Shown here in pieces: positions 18,170 through 28,100 of a stretch of 34,582 bases of DNA. How positions within the stretch are numbered: the first letter of the stretch is position 1; every line of letters begins with the position of its first letter. The notes below the pieces were generated by a model. It did no database searches, was not told where the DNA came from, and saw only the letters and a list, made by a program, of their open reading frames with translations. The stretch is from Holosporaceae bacterium. Lineage in GTDB: Bacteria > Pseudomonadota > Alphaproteobacteria > UBA3830. Position numbers and translations under genes: made by a program. The stretch lies in assembly GCA_031276565.1 (NCBI GenBank), contig JAISMS010000005.1, positions 1-34,582 on the forward strand, written 5' to 3'.

Positions 18170-18676
18170 ATGAAGTTTCTGTCGTTATTTTTACTTCTTA
18201 TTTGCGGAACGGTTCGCTGCATCGACCCCGTCCGCTGCTTCGCGGTGCTGAACCTGAAAAAAGTCGCTTCCTCGTCTCTGGCCGGCAAGGACATAGAACG
18301 GCAGATCGAAATCGCCAACAGGGAATCCAAAAAAGGACTCCTGGATCTGGAAGCGCAGATAAGGTCCATGGAATCCAACAAAACGTCTGAATATGACGCC
18401 CGTAAAATAGAAGACGCCCAAATTCAGCTCTACGAAATGGTACACGATAAGAAATACCAAATCTCCGAAGCCTATAAAAAAGCCGTCGGCATTCTTGACG
18501 CCGAAATGAAGAAGGTCATTAAAGAAATATGCAGTGAAAAGAACCTCGCCATCGTGATAAACTCCGAAGCGGTCGTCTATTACTCCGAAGAATGTCCGAA
18601 TATCACCGACGAGGTAATTAAAAGATTAAACGACGCATGCAAAACCATAGCGGTCGAACTGAAGCAGTTAAAATAG
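18170..18676 (+). CDS. skp: OmpH/Skp family periplasmic chaperone
   Basis: Signal peptide, VRCFAVLNLKKVASSSLAGKDIERQIE, coiled coil, position between bamA and lpxD. Confidence 0.85.
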   Translation: MKFLSLFLLLICGTVRCIDPVRCFAVLNLKKVASSSLAGKDIERQIEIANRESKKGLLDLEAQIRSMESNKTSEYDARKIEDAQIQLYEMVHDKKYQISEAYKKAVGILDAEMKKVIKEICSEKNLAIVINSEAVVYYSEECPNITDEVIKRLNDACKTIAVELKQLK

Positions 18677-18686
18677 CGGAATCCGG

Positions 18687-19703
18687 ATGGACGAAATCTT
18701 TTTCGACAAAATAAACGCGACGAATGTATCGAAACTGGCGGAAATATGCGGTTTTGAAAGAACCGGGGACGGAGATTTTCAAATTTCCGGAGTTGCAACG
18801 CTGAAAAACGCCTCCCCGAGCGATTTATCCTTCTTCAGCAATAAAAAATACCTGGCGGATCTGAAAAATACTTCGGCCGGAGCGGTGATCCTCACCAAGG
18901 ACAACGTGCCGAATCTTCCTGAGGGAGTCGCGGGATTGGTGTATCCGAACGCCGCAATCGGCTACGCCAAAGCTTTGGAGGTATTGTGTCCTAAAGATAA
19001 GCAAGAGTCCCTCATTTGCGCCACCGCCGTAATACACGAGTCGGCCGAAATCGGAGCTTCATGCCGCATAGGAGAACACGTCGTCATTGAAGAGAACGTA
19101 AAGATAGGAGACGATACGGTCATCGGCCACAACAGCGTGATCGGGAAAGGTTGTCGGATCGGATCCGGGGGACGTATCGGCAGTAATGTTACGATTACGC
19201 ACTGCATTGCGGGAAACAACGTTCTGATCAATTCCGGAGCCCGCATCGGAGAATCCGGATTCGGCATTATTCCGACCGGAAAGGAAATGGTATACGTTCG
19301 TCAATTGGGGCGCGTGATCATCGGAAATCGAGTTCGCATCGGAGCAAATACGACCGTCGACAGAGGCAGTCTTGAGGATACCGTGATAGGCAACGACACC
19401 GTCATCGATAATTTAGTGCAAATCGCCCACAACGTTTCCATAGGCGAGAGATCGATTCTCGTGGCCCAGGTGGGGATAGCCGGCAGCACCCGCGTAGGAA
19501 ACGATGTGGTATTGGCGGGCCAGACCGGAGTAGCCGGTCATTTGGAAATCGGAAACGGCGCTATTGCCGCCGCCAAAAGCGGCATAGCCTCCGGCGTGGA
19601 GGCGGGAAAAATCGTCGGAGGAATTCCGGCCGTCGACGTTAATATATGGAGGAGACAAGCGGCATTCCTGAAAATGTCCGTAACCGGAAAAAGAAAGAAA
19701 TAA
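18687..19703 (+). CDS. lpxD: UDP-3-O-(acyl)glucosamine N-acyltransferase
   Basis: LpxD N-terminal domain and left-handed beta-helix hexapeptide repeats; GFGIIP, VDRGSLEDTVIG, AGQTGVAGHLEIGN. Confidence 0.97.
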   Translation: MDEIFFDKINATNVSKLAEICGFERTGDGDFQISGVATLKNASPSDLSFFSNKKYLADLKNTSAGAVILTKDNVPNLPEGVAGLVYPNAAIGYAKALEVLCPKDKQESLICATAVIHESAEIGASCRIGEHVVIEENVKIGDDTVIGHNSVIGKGCRIGSGGRIGSNVTITHCIAGNNVLINSGARIGESGFGIIPTGKEMVYVRQLGRVIIGNRVRIGANTTVDRGSLEDTVIGNDTVIDNLVQIAHNVSIGERSILVAQVGIAGSTRVGNDVVLAGQTGVAGHLEIGNGAIAAAKSGIASGVEAGKIVGGIPAVDVNIWRRQAAFLKMSVTGKRKK

Positions 19704-19715
19704 TCGGAGGCAACG

Positions 19716-20153
19716 GTGAATTCATTGGGAACGGACGAAATAACGAAATGCATACCTCACAGGTATCCGATGCTCATGATAGATCGGGTGGAAGATCTGG
19801 TTCCCGGGGAAAGCGCCGTCGGAATTAAAAACGTAACGGCTAACGAACCGTTTTTCCCGGGGCATTTTCCGGAAAAAGCGGTCATGCCCGGAGTTATGAT
19901 CGTAGAAGCCATGGGGCAGACCGCCGGAGTGGTCGTCGCCAAGACGCTCGATTTTAAAGACCACAACGGACTGGTTTATTTCATGTCCATGGACGGAGTG
20001 CGCTTCCGGAAAATGGTTGAACCCGGAGACGTTCTGCGACTGTACGTAAAAAAAGACAGAAGCCGCGGCAATGTCTGGAGATTCAAAGGAGAGGCCTATG
20101 TGAAGGATACTCTGGTGAGCGAAGCGACCTTTACGGCCATGATAGTCCCTTAG
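19716..20153 (+). CDS. fabZ: 3-hydroxyacyl-[acyl-carrier-protein] dehydratase FabZ
   Basis: PHRYPMLMIDRV, NEPFFPGHFPEKAVMPGVMIVEAMGQ. Confidence 0.98.
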   Translation: MNSLGTDEITKCIPHRYPMLMIDRVEDLVPGESAVGIKNVTANEPFFPGHFPEKAVMPGVMIVEAMGQTAGVVVAKTLDFKDHNGLVYFMSMDGVRFRKMVEPGDVLRLYVKKDRSRGNVWRFKGEAYVKDTLVSEATFTAMIVP

Positions 20154-20166
20154 AAGAGGAGATCCC

Positions 20167-20955
20167 GTGATACACCCGACAGCCATTATATCTCCGACTG
20201 CAAAAATCGGAAAAAACGTAAAGATAGGCCCGTATTCGTTTATCGGAAACGACGTGGAGCTGGAAGACGATACGGAGGTTATATCCCATGTTTGCATAGA
20301 CGGCTGCACTCAAATAGGAGAAGGAACGAAAATCTTTCCGTTTGCCGCCCTGGGATACCGGCCGCAGGATTTAAAATACAAAGGCGAGAAATCCCGGCTG
20401 AAAATCGGAAAGCACAACAACATCCGCGAGTATGTCACCATGCATCCGGGAACCGCCGGCGACGCCATGGAGACCGTAATCGGAGATCATAATCTCTTCA
20501 TGGTAGGCGTTCATATAGCCCACGACTGCATCGTCGGCAACAATGTGGTGATGGGCAACAACGCCACCCTCGGCGGACACGTGAAGATCGAAGACGACGT
20601 CATCATCGGAGGTTTGGCGGCCATCCATCAGTTTGTCCGCGTAGGCCGAAGCGCCATCATCGGCGGCATGTCCGGAGTCGAAAGGGACGTAATCCCCTAC
20701 GGAGCCGTGAAGGGCGAAAGAGCCCATCTCTATGACATAAACATCATCGGATTGCGGCGCGCCGGTTTTAGTCGGCAGGATATTCTTGCACTCAAAGAAG
20801 CCTATGACAAAATCTTCCTCGGGGAAGGCACCATCTCCGGCAATTTGGAAAAAGTTCGATGCTCCGCAAACGGAAGATCCTGCGTGGAGTATCTGGTGGA
20901 TTTTATGAAAAAGGATACGGACAGATCCTTTTGTCTTCCCAAGTCCCATCGATGA
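20167..20955 (+). CDS. lpxA: UDP-N-acetylglucosamine acyltransferase LpxA
   Basis: IHPTAIISPTAKIGKNVKIGPYSFIG, GYRPQDLKYKGE, IREYVTMHPGT, AHDCIVGNNVVMGNNATLGGHV. Confidence 0.98.
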   Translation: MIHPTAIISPTAKIGKNVKIGPYSFIGNDVELEDDTEVISHVCIDGCTQIGEGTKIFPFAALGYRPQDLKYKGEKSRLKIGKHNNIREYVTMHPGTAGDAMETVIGDHNLFMVGVHIAHDCIVGNNVVMGNNATLGGHVKIEDDVIIGGLAAIHQFVRVGRSAIIGGMSGVERDVIPYGAVKGERAHLYDINIIGLRRAGFSRQDILALKEAYDKIFLGEGTISGNLEKVRCSANGRSCVEYLVDFMKKDTDRSFCLPKSHR

Positions 20956-22970
20956 AGAAATCCGACGACTCGCCGATAGGAATAATTTGCGGCGGCGGAG
21001 AGTATCCTCGTTTGGCGGCACGAGCCTGCGTCGAGAAGGGAATCGACTTCCGTCTTGTCTTTCTGAAGGGGTTTTGCAGCCCGGAAAATTGGCCGAAAAC
21101 CGCCGTTCTGACGGCAAACTTCGGAGAAGTCGGTCGCGTAATCGATTTTTTGAAAGCCGGCGGCGTCAGACGCATCGTCTTCGCCGGAAAAGTAACGCGC
21201 CCTAACTTCAATCAATTGTTGCCCGATAAAAAAGGTAAATCATGGCTTCTGAAGCTGGGAAAAAATATCTTCGCGGGAGACGACGCACTGCTGAGAGCCG
21301 TTACAGAGCTGTTGCACGAAGAAGGATTTGAGGTGATCGCCGGCACCGGTCTGCTGGATGATATTTTCCTCCCGGAAGGGATATTTTCCCTTCGCCGACC
21401 GACGCCGTCCGAATTGACCGACATAAAAATCGGACTGTCCGCCGCCGCCAAACTGGGGCTTTCGGACGTCGGGCAATCCGTAATCGTACGCAACGGCAAA
21501 GTTATCGGAGAGGAAGACGCCGCCGGCACCGATGCTCTCGCGGAAAGATGCGCTTTCGAATCCGAAAAAGGCGGAATACTCGTAAAAATCTCGAAGCCTC
21601 AGCAGGACGACCGGCTGGATCTGCCGACCGTCGGCATTCAAACCGTCGAAACGCTTCGCCGAAACAATTACGACGGTCTTGCGATAGAGGCGAACAGATG
21701 CATTGTCATCAACAAAGAAGAAGTCATCCGCCGCGCCGATGAATCGGGAATTTTTATCGTTTCCGTTAAACCCGATGTTCTCAAAATTTTCCTGATCGCC
21801 GGAGAAGCTTCCGGAGATTATCTGGGCGGCAGATTAATGCAAGATATCTCGAAGATATTCCCCGGAAGAGTCGATTTTTTCGGCGTAGGCGGTCAGTATA
21901 CGGAAAAAGCGGGGCTGAAGCGGCTGTTCTCCGTCGATGAACTGTCCGTAATGGGTATCGCCGAGGTCATCGGAAAGATCTTTCACGTAAAAAAATTGAT
22001 CGACAAAACCGTGCAGGCAATTTGCGAATACCGACCGGACGTAATAGTCACGGTGGATTCCTCGGGATTTACACACCGCGTAGTCAAACGGGTGAAAAAA
22101 ATCGGATACAAAGCGCCGACGATTCACTATGTGGCTCCTCCGGTTTGGGCATGGAGACCGTGGCGGGCGCGATCCATACACAAATTCATCGATAAGCTGT
22201 TAGTTTTATTCCCCTTCGAGCCTCCCTATTTTCGGAAATACGGCCCGGAAACCGTTTTCGTCGGTCATCCGATTGCGTCGGATCCGGATTTCTCCGTCCC
22301 TCCGAAGCATAAATTGCAAAATTTTCTGAATTCCGTTTGCAAAATAAAAGATAAAAGCAACTGCCGCATAATAACTTTGCTTCCGGGCAGCAGAAAATCA
22401 GAAGTAGCCCGACATCTGCCGGTACTGGAGGAGTTCACGCGCTTGGCGGTTAAAAAATATAAAAACGTAAAATTTTTGATTCCGACTGTGGAAACCGTTG
22501 AGTCCGACATCAGAAAAGCGACCGAACGTTGGCTGCACCGGCCGATAATCGTGACGCAAAAATCGCAAAAGATCTTATCTTTTTATGCTTCGGACGCGGC
22601 CGTAGCGGCTTCCGGCACGGCAACTCTGGAGCTCGCCCGAACCGGCTTGCCGTTTGTGGCCGTCTATAAAACGTCGCCCCTGACCTACATGGCGGTAAAG
22701 CTTATGATTAGAGTGTCCCGGGTTTGCATCGTGAATCTTCTGGCCGAAGAAAACACAGTTCCGGAATTACTTCAGAGCGACTGCACGGCTGAAAACATTC
22801 TCCGTTGCGTAGAAAAAATATCAGATCCGAAGGAATCCCGAAGACAAAAAAAAGCTTTTGCCGAAATAATCGAAGCTCTGCGAACAAACCCCGAGTCGGC
22901 GGCTCGAGAAATCATCAACGCGGCAAAATCCGGTTTAACATCTTCTATTTTTTGTGCACCAATTTCATGA
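20952..22970 (+). CDS. lpxI-lpxB: LpxI-LpxB fusion: UDP-2,3-diacylglucosamine pyrophosphatase (DUF1009) + lipid-A-disaccharide synthase
   Basis: aa 1-~274 LpxI (IGIICGGGEYPRLAA, AGTDALAERCAFE, ILVKISKPQQDDRLDLPTVGIQTVE); aa ~276-672 LpxB (LKIFLIAGEASGDYLGGRLM, HYVAPPVWAWRPWRA, LLPGSRKSEV, SGTATLELA). Starts at ATG 20952 overlapping the lpxA stop (ATGA). Confidence 0.95.
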   Translation: MKKSDDSPIGIICGGGEYPRLAARACVEKGIDFRLVFLKGFCSPENWPKTAVLTANFGEVGRVIDFLKAGGVRRIVFAGKVTRPNFNQLLPDKKGKSWLLKLGKNIFAGDDALLRAVTELLHEEGFEVIAGTGLLDDIFLPEGIFSLRRPTPSELTDIKIGLSAAAKLGLSDVGQSVIVRNGKVIGEEDAAGTDALAERCAFESEKGGILVKISKPQQDDRLDLPTVGIQTVETLRRNNYDGLAIEANRCIVINKEEVIRRADESGIFIVSVKPDVLKIFLIAGEASGDYLGGRLMQDISKIFPGRVDFFGVGGQYTEKAGLKRLFSVDELSVMGIAEVIGKIFHVKKLIDKTVQAICEYRPDVIVTVDSSGFTHRVVKRVKKIGYKAPTIHYVAPPVWAWRPWRARSIHKFIDKLLVLFPFEPPYFRKYGPETVFVGHPIASDPDFSVPPKHKLQNFLNSVCKIKDKSNCRIITLLPGSRKSEVARHLPVLEEFTRLAVKKYKNVKFLIPTVETVESDIRKATERWLHRPIIVTQKSQKILSFYASDAAVAASGTATLELARTGLPFVAVYKTSPLTYMAVKLMIRVSRVCIVNLLAEENTVPELLQSDCTAENILRCVEKISDPKESRRQKKAFAEIIEALRTNPESAAREIINAAKSGLTSSIFCAPIS

Positions 22971-23298
22971 CGTCGTCCAGCGACTCATCTATGGTTCTGT
23001 GGCCGTAGGTCAGCACGTCTATGTAGGAATCGAAGGTATTCGCCCTTTCCGGCATACCCGCTGCTTTTAATCGGGAGGAAATATTCCTCGTTTCCGAAAT
23101 CAGCGTAGATATATCCCCCATTCTTTTGCCCGAAAAATGTTGACGCAACTTTTGCTCGTGGAAAACAACGTCGGAAGAAAGAGAATCGTCCCCGTTTCTT
23201 TCATCGGAATACTCCGCGTCTTCCGCGGGCGCCGCAGTCTCAAAATTTTCATAATCTCCGCCTGCCACGGCAAGATAAAAAAGTAAAATTCCGCCCAT
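22945..23298 (-). CDS. Hypothetical small protein (117 aa), possibly exported
   Basis: ATG 23298 with strong AGGAGGT SD; short hydrophobic N-terminus MGGILLFYLAVAGG; no recognised domain. Confidence 0.6.
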   Translation of the reverse strand: MGGILLFYLAVAGGDYENFETAAPAEDAEYSDERNGDDSLSSDVVFHEQKLRQHFSGKRMGDISTLISETRNISSRLKAAGMPERANTFDSYIDVLTYGHRTIDESLDDVMKLVHKK

Positions 23299-23358
23299 AA
23301 ACACCTCCTCCAAAAACAAACCCGGCTTCCGGAAATGCCGCGATCCGCAGAGTCTTTA

Positions 23359-23444
23359 TGGTGCCCGCGGAGGGACTCGAACCCACACGCCCGAAAGGAC
23401 AACAGATTTTAAGTCTGTAGCGTCTACCGTTCCGCCACGCGGGC
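23359..23444 (-). tRNA. tRNA-Leu (anticodon UAA), CCA encoded
   Basis: GCCCGCG...CGCGGGC-A-CCA acceptor, anticodon arm CAGACTTAAAATCTG, long variable arm, GGTTCGAGTCC T-loop. Confidence 0.96.
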
Positions 23445-23460
23445 ACGCGCGACCGTGAAA

Positions 23461-23489
23461 AATCTAGCATCAAAACGGATAAATCACAA
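23461..23489 (-). promoter_or_regulatory. Candidate promoter for tRNA-Leu
   Basis: Minus strand TTGTGA (23484-23489), 17-nt spacer, TAGATT (23461-23466). Confidence 0.4.
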
Positions 23490-23598
23490 TAACGCAGACC
23501 TTTGCCGCCGCGGAATTCCGCAAAGGGCGCTTTTTGATTTTTCGTTTTCAAAAAAATCTGGTAATCAGACGAATTTTCCGGTATTTGTAGGCTTGCGT

Positions 23599-23670
23599 TC
23601 CTCGGTAGCTCAGAGGTAGAGCAAGTGGCTGTTAACCACTGGGTCGGCGGTTCGATCCCGTCCCGAGGAG
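23599..23670 (+). tRNA. tRNA-Asn (anticodon GUU), CCA not encoded
   Basis: TCCTCGG...CCGAGGA-G acceptor, anticodon arm GTGGCTGTTAACCAC, GGTTCGATCCC T-loop; followed by CCGAT rather than CCA. Confidence 0.96.
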
Positions 23671-23695
23671 CCGATACGATCTTCAGCTTACGGTA

Positions 23696-25135
23696 TTATC
23701 GGTATTTGCGTCGCAGTTTCGGAACGGAGACGTGCCAGCCTCCCCCCAATGCTTTACACAGATTTACCACGGCATTCAATCGATTTTGCAAAGCTCCGAC
23801 CAGTTCCATTTCCGCCGTCAACAGACCTCTCTCCACATCCAACAGATCCAGCAATCCTATCAGACCGAATTCTTTTTGTTTTTTGGCGAGGGAATAGCTC
23901 TTTTTCAGAGCATTTACCCGTCGGGTTCCGGAAGCGACGATCTCGCGATTTTTTCTGTTGGACGCCAAGGCGTCCAAAGTCTCTTTGAAGGCCGTTTGCA
24001 CCGTCTTTCGGTAAATCGCCTCCGCTTTCCTGTAGTTAGCCTCGGCTGCATCCTCTCCGGCGCAAGTTTTACCTCCGATTAAAATCGGCAATGAAATTCT
24101 TCCTCCGAGATTCCAGGTGTCGGATCCCCCGCTGAACAGATCGCGCAGCGAAACAGCCTCGGAGCCGAAAGCACCGGTCAGCGAAATCGACGGAAAATAT
24201 GCAGCGCGGGCTTCTCCTATTTTGGCATTGGCCGCCATGAGTTGTCCTTCCGCCTGTAAAATATCCGGGCGTCTTGCCAGAATATCCGAAGGAATTCCCT
24301 TCGGGATCGAGCAAGGAATGCGCAGCTTTTCGATACCCTTGTCTTTAAGCTTCTTTTGACCGATCATTTCGCGCGGAGAAGCTCCGATAAGAACTCCGAG
24401 AGCGGTTTCCGCTTTACCCAGGGCCAATTCGAGGTCAAGCACCGTCATTTTTACGGACGACATTTCTGAGTCTATCCTAAGGCAATCAAGTTCGGTGCAG
24501 TAGCCGTTTTTAAATCTGTTTCTGTAGACGTCGCAGGCCTCTTGACGGGCTTTGAGGGTTCTGCGGGCAATGGCCAGCTTGGCGTCCAACGCCCTGATCA
24601 TGAAGTAGGTTTTAGCTACTTCGGAAGTTATCGTCAGCAGCAAAGTTTCCTGCCCAGCTTTTGCGGACAGCAGACTTGCCCCGGCCGCTCTGTTGGCGTT
24701 CCGATATTTCCCCCAAAAATCCAACTCGTAGGAGATGGAAATTGCGCCCAGGTAGTCCCACATATCCCTTTTCATCAAACCGGGAAAATACATTCTTCCC
24801 TTGGCGGACATAAAAGTCTCTTTTCCTTCGACGGATCCGCCTATGGACGGCCATAAATCCGCAAAGGCCATACCGGAAGCGGCTTCGGCGATTTCTATAT
24901 TGGCGGCGGCCTGCTCCAGATCTGAATTATGCTTTAAAGCCTGCTCTTCCAGCTTATTTAAAGTAGAATCTTTAAATACCGACCACCAACGGGCCGATGT
25001 GAATTCGGCGATCTTCTCGTCGGCGTTCAAATTCGGAATATCCATGTGCGGAGGTTCGTAATCCGGTCCGAGTGTGCAGCCGGCCAGCAGATTCAAAGAC
25101 ATAAAAACCGCGAAGTTTCTAAGACGATAACGCAT
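23696..25135 (-). CDS. Efflux RND outer membrane lipoprotein (NodT/OprM family)
   Basis: Lipobox LLAGC, LGPDYEPP, ARWWSVFKDSTLNKLEEQALKHNSDL, RRPDILQAEGQLMAANAKIGEARAAYFPSISLTG. Confidence 0.95.
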   Translation of the reverse strand: MRYRLRNFAVFMSLNLLAGCTLGPDYEPPHMDIPNLNADEKIAEFTSARWWSVFKDSTLNKLEEQALKHNSDLEQAAANIEIAEAASGMAFADLWPSIGGSVEGKETFMSAKGRMYFPGLMKRDMWDYLGAISISYELDFWGKYRNANRAAGASLLSAKAGQETLLLTITSEVAKTYFMIRALDAKLAIARRTLKARQEACDVYRNRFKNGYCTELDCLRIDSEMSSVKMTVLDLELALGKAETALGVLIGASPREMIGQKKLKDKGIEKLRIPCSIPKGIPSDILARRPDILQAEGQLMAANAKIGEARAAYFPSISLTGAFGSEAVSLRDLFSGGSDTWNLGGRISLPILIGGKTCAGEDAAEANYRKAEAIYRKTVQTAFKETLDALASNRKNREIVASGTRRVNALKKSYSLAKKQKEFGLIGLLDLLDVERGLLTAEMELVGALQNRLNAVVNLCKALGGGWHVSVPKLRRKYR

Positions 25136-28100
25136 GGGTCGAATCTCCTTTTCTGAATCTTTCGCTGCCGACGGTCACCAGGACGTAGAACAGCGGAATG
25201 AACAGCGGAGCAAGAATTGTCGCCCCCAACATTCCTCCGATAACGCCGGTACCCAAAGAATGGCGGCCGGCGCTGCCTGCTCCGCTGCTGATCGCTAAAG
25301 GTAAACAGCCGAAAACAAAGGCCAGAGACGTCATGATTATGGGTCTGAATCGAAGTTTTGCCGCCTGTACGGCCGATTCAATGACGGATTTGCCCGATTC
25401 TCTCATCATAACGGCGAATTCCACAATCAAAATGGCGTTTTTGGAGGCCAAACCCACCAGAGTGACCAAAGCTATTTGGAAATAAATATCGTTGCCGGAT
25501 CCTCGCAGGCAAGCGGCTAAAACGGCTCCGAACATGGCAAACGGCACCGCCATAATTACCGCCAACGGCAGAGACCAGCGTTCATGCTGCGCCGCAAGAA
25601 TCAGGAACACCGTCAACAGTCCGAGGATAAGAGCGTTGTAGGAGGATTTTTCGGTTCTTTTCTCCTGGTAGGCCGATCCGGTCCAAGACAGGGCGTAATC
25701 CTCTCCGAGAACTTGCTCCGCCACTTCCTCCATTGCCCGAATGGCTTCCCCGGACGTGAAGCCCGGAGCCGGATTTCCCAGAACCTTGGCCGCCGGAAAA
25801 ACGTTAAACCTCTCGACGGTGACGGGGCCTACCGTCGGCGTCAGTTTTACGAAAGACGACAATGAGATCATTTCTCCGGAGCCGGATTTTACATACAGTT
25901 CTCCGATTTGTTCCGGATGAGCGCGATAGTTTCCTTTGGCCTGCATAAGAACCTTATAACCTCTGCCGAACTGCGAAAAATCGTTTATGTACACCGAATT
26001 AAACCCGGCGGCGACGGCGGCGTAAATTTCGTTGACGGAAACATTGAAGGCCGCCGCTTTTAACAGGTCTGTTTCCATATTAAACTGCGGAGTAGCGGCA
26101 TTGAAGGTGGTATTCAATCCCGACAATTCCGGACGTTTCGCCGCCGCCGCCAAAAACTCTTTAACCTTTGCCTCCAGAGCTTCGTTGTCGGTTTTACCGG
26201 TCTGCTGAATATATCCCTCGAATCCTCCGGTCATGCTCATGCCCACGATCGGAGGAGGGCAGAAGGCCATTATGATTCCGTCCGTAACGCCGCCGCCGAT
26301 GCGCATGGCTTTGCGGGCCAAAGCACGGGAGGATTGTTCGGCTTTTGTTCTGACGCTCCAGTCTTTCAACAGAAAGAACGTTATGCCGGCATTGGTGGCG
26401 GCGGTTCCGCCCAACATATCGTAACCGGCAATATAGGAGCTGTCCCGCACGCTCGGATCCGCTGCCATGGTCTTGCTGATTTTTGCTATCACCTCGGACG
26501 ATCGATCAAGGGAGGCAGCCGGATCCATTACGGCGCAACAAAAAACGATGCCCTGATCTTCTTCCGGCAGCAGAGCTCTCGGGGTTATTTTAAACATAAA
26601 TGCGGTCAGGGCAATGATGGTCAATACAACACCCAGAGCGATCTTCAGATTTTTTATTAAGAATGTCACGGATTTTGTATAGAGCACCGTAAGCTTCTCG
26701 AATTGCATGTCGAACCAATCGAAAAAACTTCTTTTTTCAAGCTTTTCGGAGGAATGATTTTTCAAGAAAAGGACGCACAGCGCCGGAGTCAACGTCAGAG
26801 CGCATATGCCGGATATGACCACCGACACGGCAACGGTTACGGCAAATTGCCGATACATGGTGCCCGCCAGTCCTCCCGTAAAGGATACCGGAATAAAGAC
26901 GGCACACAGAACCAGCACGATGGCCACCAGAGCTCCGCTCACCTCCTCCATGGCTTTGACGGCGGCGTCTCTGGCCGAAATTTTTTCGGTTCTCATAAGG
27001 CGTTCCGTGTTTTCTATGACAATGATGGCGTCGTCCACCACGATGCCGATGGCCAGAACCAATCCGAACAGGGTCAGAGTGTTTATGGAGAAGCCGAACA
27101 GCATCATGCCTGCGAATGTTCCGATTATGGAAACCGGAACGGCCAGACAGGGGATAAAGGTCGCCCTCAGGTTCTTCAGGAACAGCAAGATGACCAGAAA
27201 AACCAGCCCTACGGCCTCAAACAGAGTTTTTATCACCTCCGTAACCGAATGCCGAACGAACTCTGACGTTTCGTAGATCACTTTATGGGATATTCCCTTC
27301 GGATAGCGTAGGGACAATTCGGACATTTTTGCGTTTACTCTTTCGGCGGTTTCCAAAGCATTGGCTCCCGGAGAGAGAAAAATCATCACCGGAACCGCAT
27401 CGTGTCCGTCGGTTTTGGAAATGACGTCATAGGATTGCGATCCCAGTTCGACGTCGGCCACGTCTTTTAACCTTAACGCCGTGCCGTCGGGAGTCGCCCG
27501 AAGAATTATATCCTCGAATTCCTTAACGGTGGAATACCTTCCGGGGGCGATGATAAGACAGGTGCGATCCAACTTCGTCTCCGTAGGTTTTTTGCCGACG
27601 GCGCCGACGGCCCTTTGGGAATTTTGAGAATATATGGCCGCCGCAACTTCGGAAGTACTGAGATTCAGCTGCATCAACCGATCCGGTTTCAACCAGATCC
27701 GCATGGCGTAGGCGTTGCCGGTCATGACGGAGGCGTCTCCCACTCCCTCAAGTCTTTTCAACTCGTCCACGATATTCAGCAAAGCGTAATTGGCGATGTA
27801 GGCGGCGTCGTATTTTTCATCGCTAGAATAGAGAGACACCAACTGAAGAATGGAAGAAGATCTCTTGGAGACGTTTACGCCGTATCTCCTCACCTCCTCC
27901 GGCAGAGAAGACATCACCATCTGGACGCGGTTGTTGACGTTTATCATGGCTCTGTCCGGATCCGATCCCACCTTGAAAAAAACCTGGGTGGTCGACGATC
28001 CGCCGTTGCCGGAGGCGACGGAGTTCATGTAGATCATATCTTCCACGCCGTTGATTTTTTGCTCGATCGGAGCAAGCACCGTCTCTGATATTACTTCGGC

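Noticed and set aside
23510-23521. Perfect palindrome GCGGAATTCCGC between the two tRNA genes
   Set aside because: Short self-complementary site containing an EcoRI sequence; no clear loop or T-tract to support a terminator and no second copy to support an operator.
25198-28088. Many plus-strand ORFs across the RND operon
   Set aside because: Antisense to clearly identified efflux genes; no domain signals.
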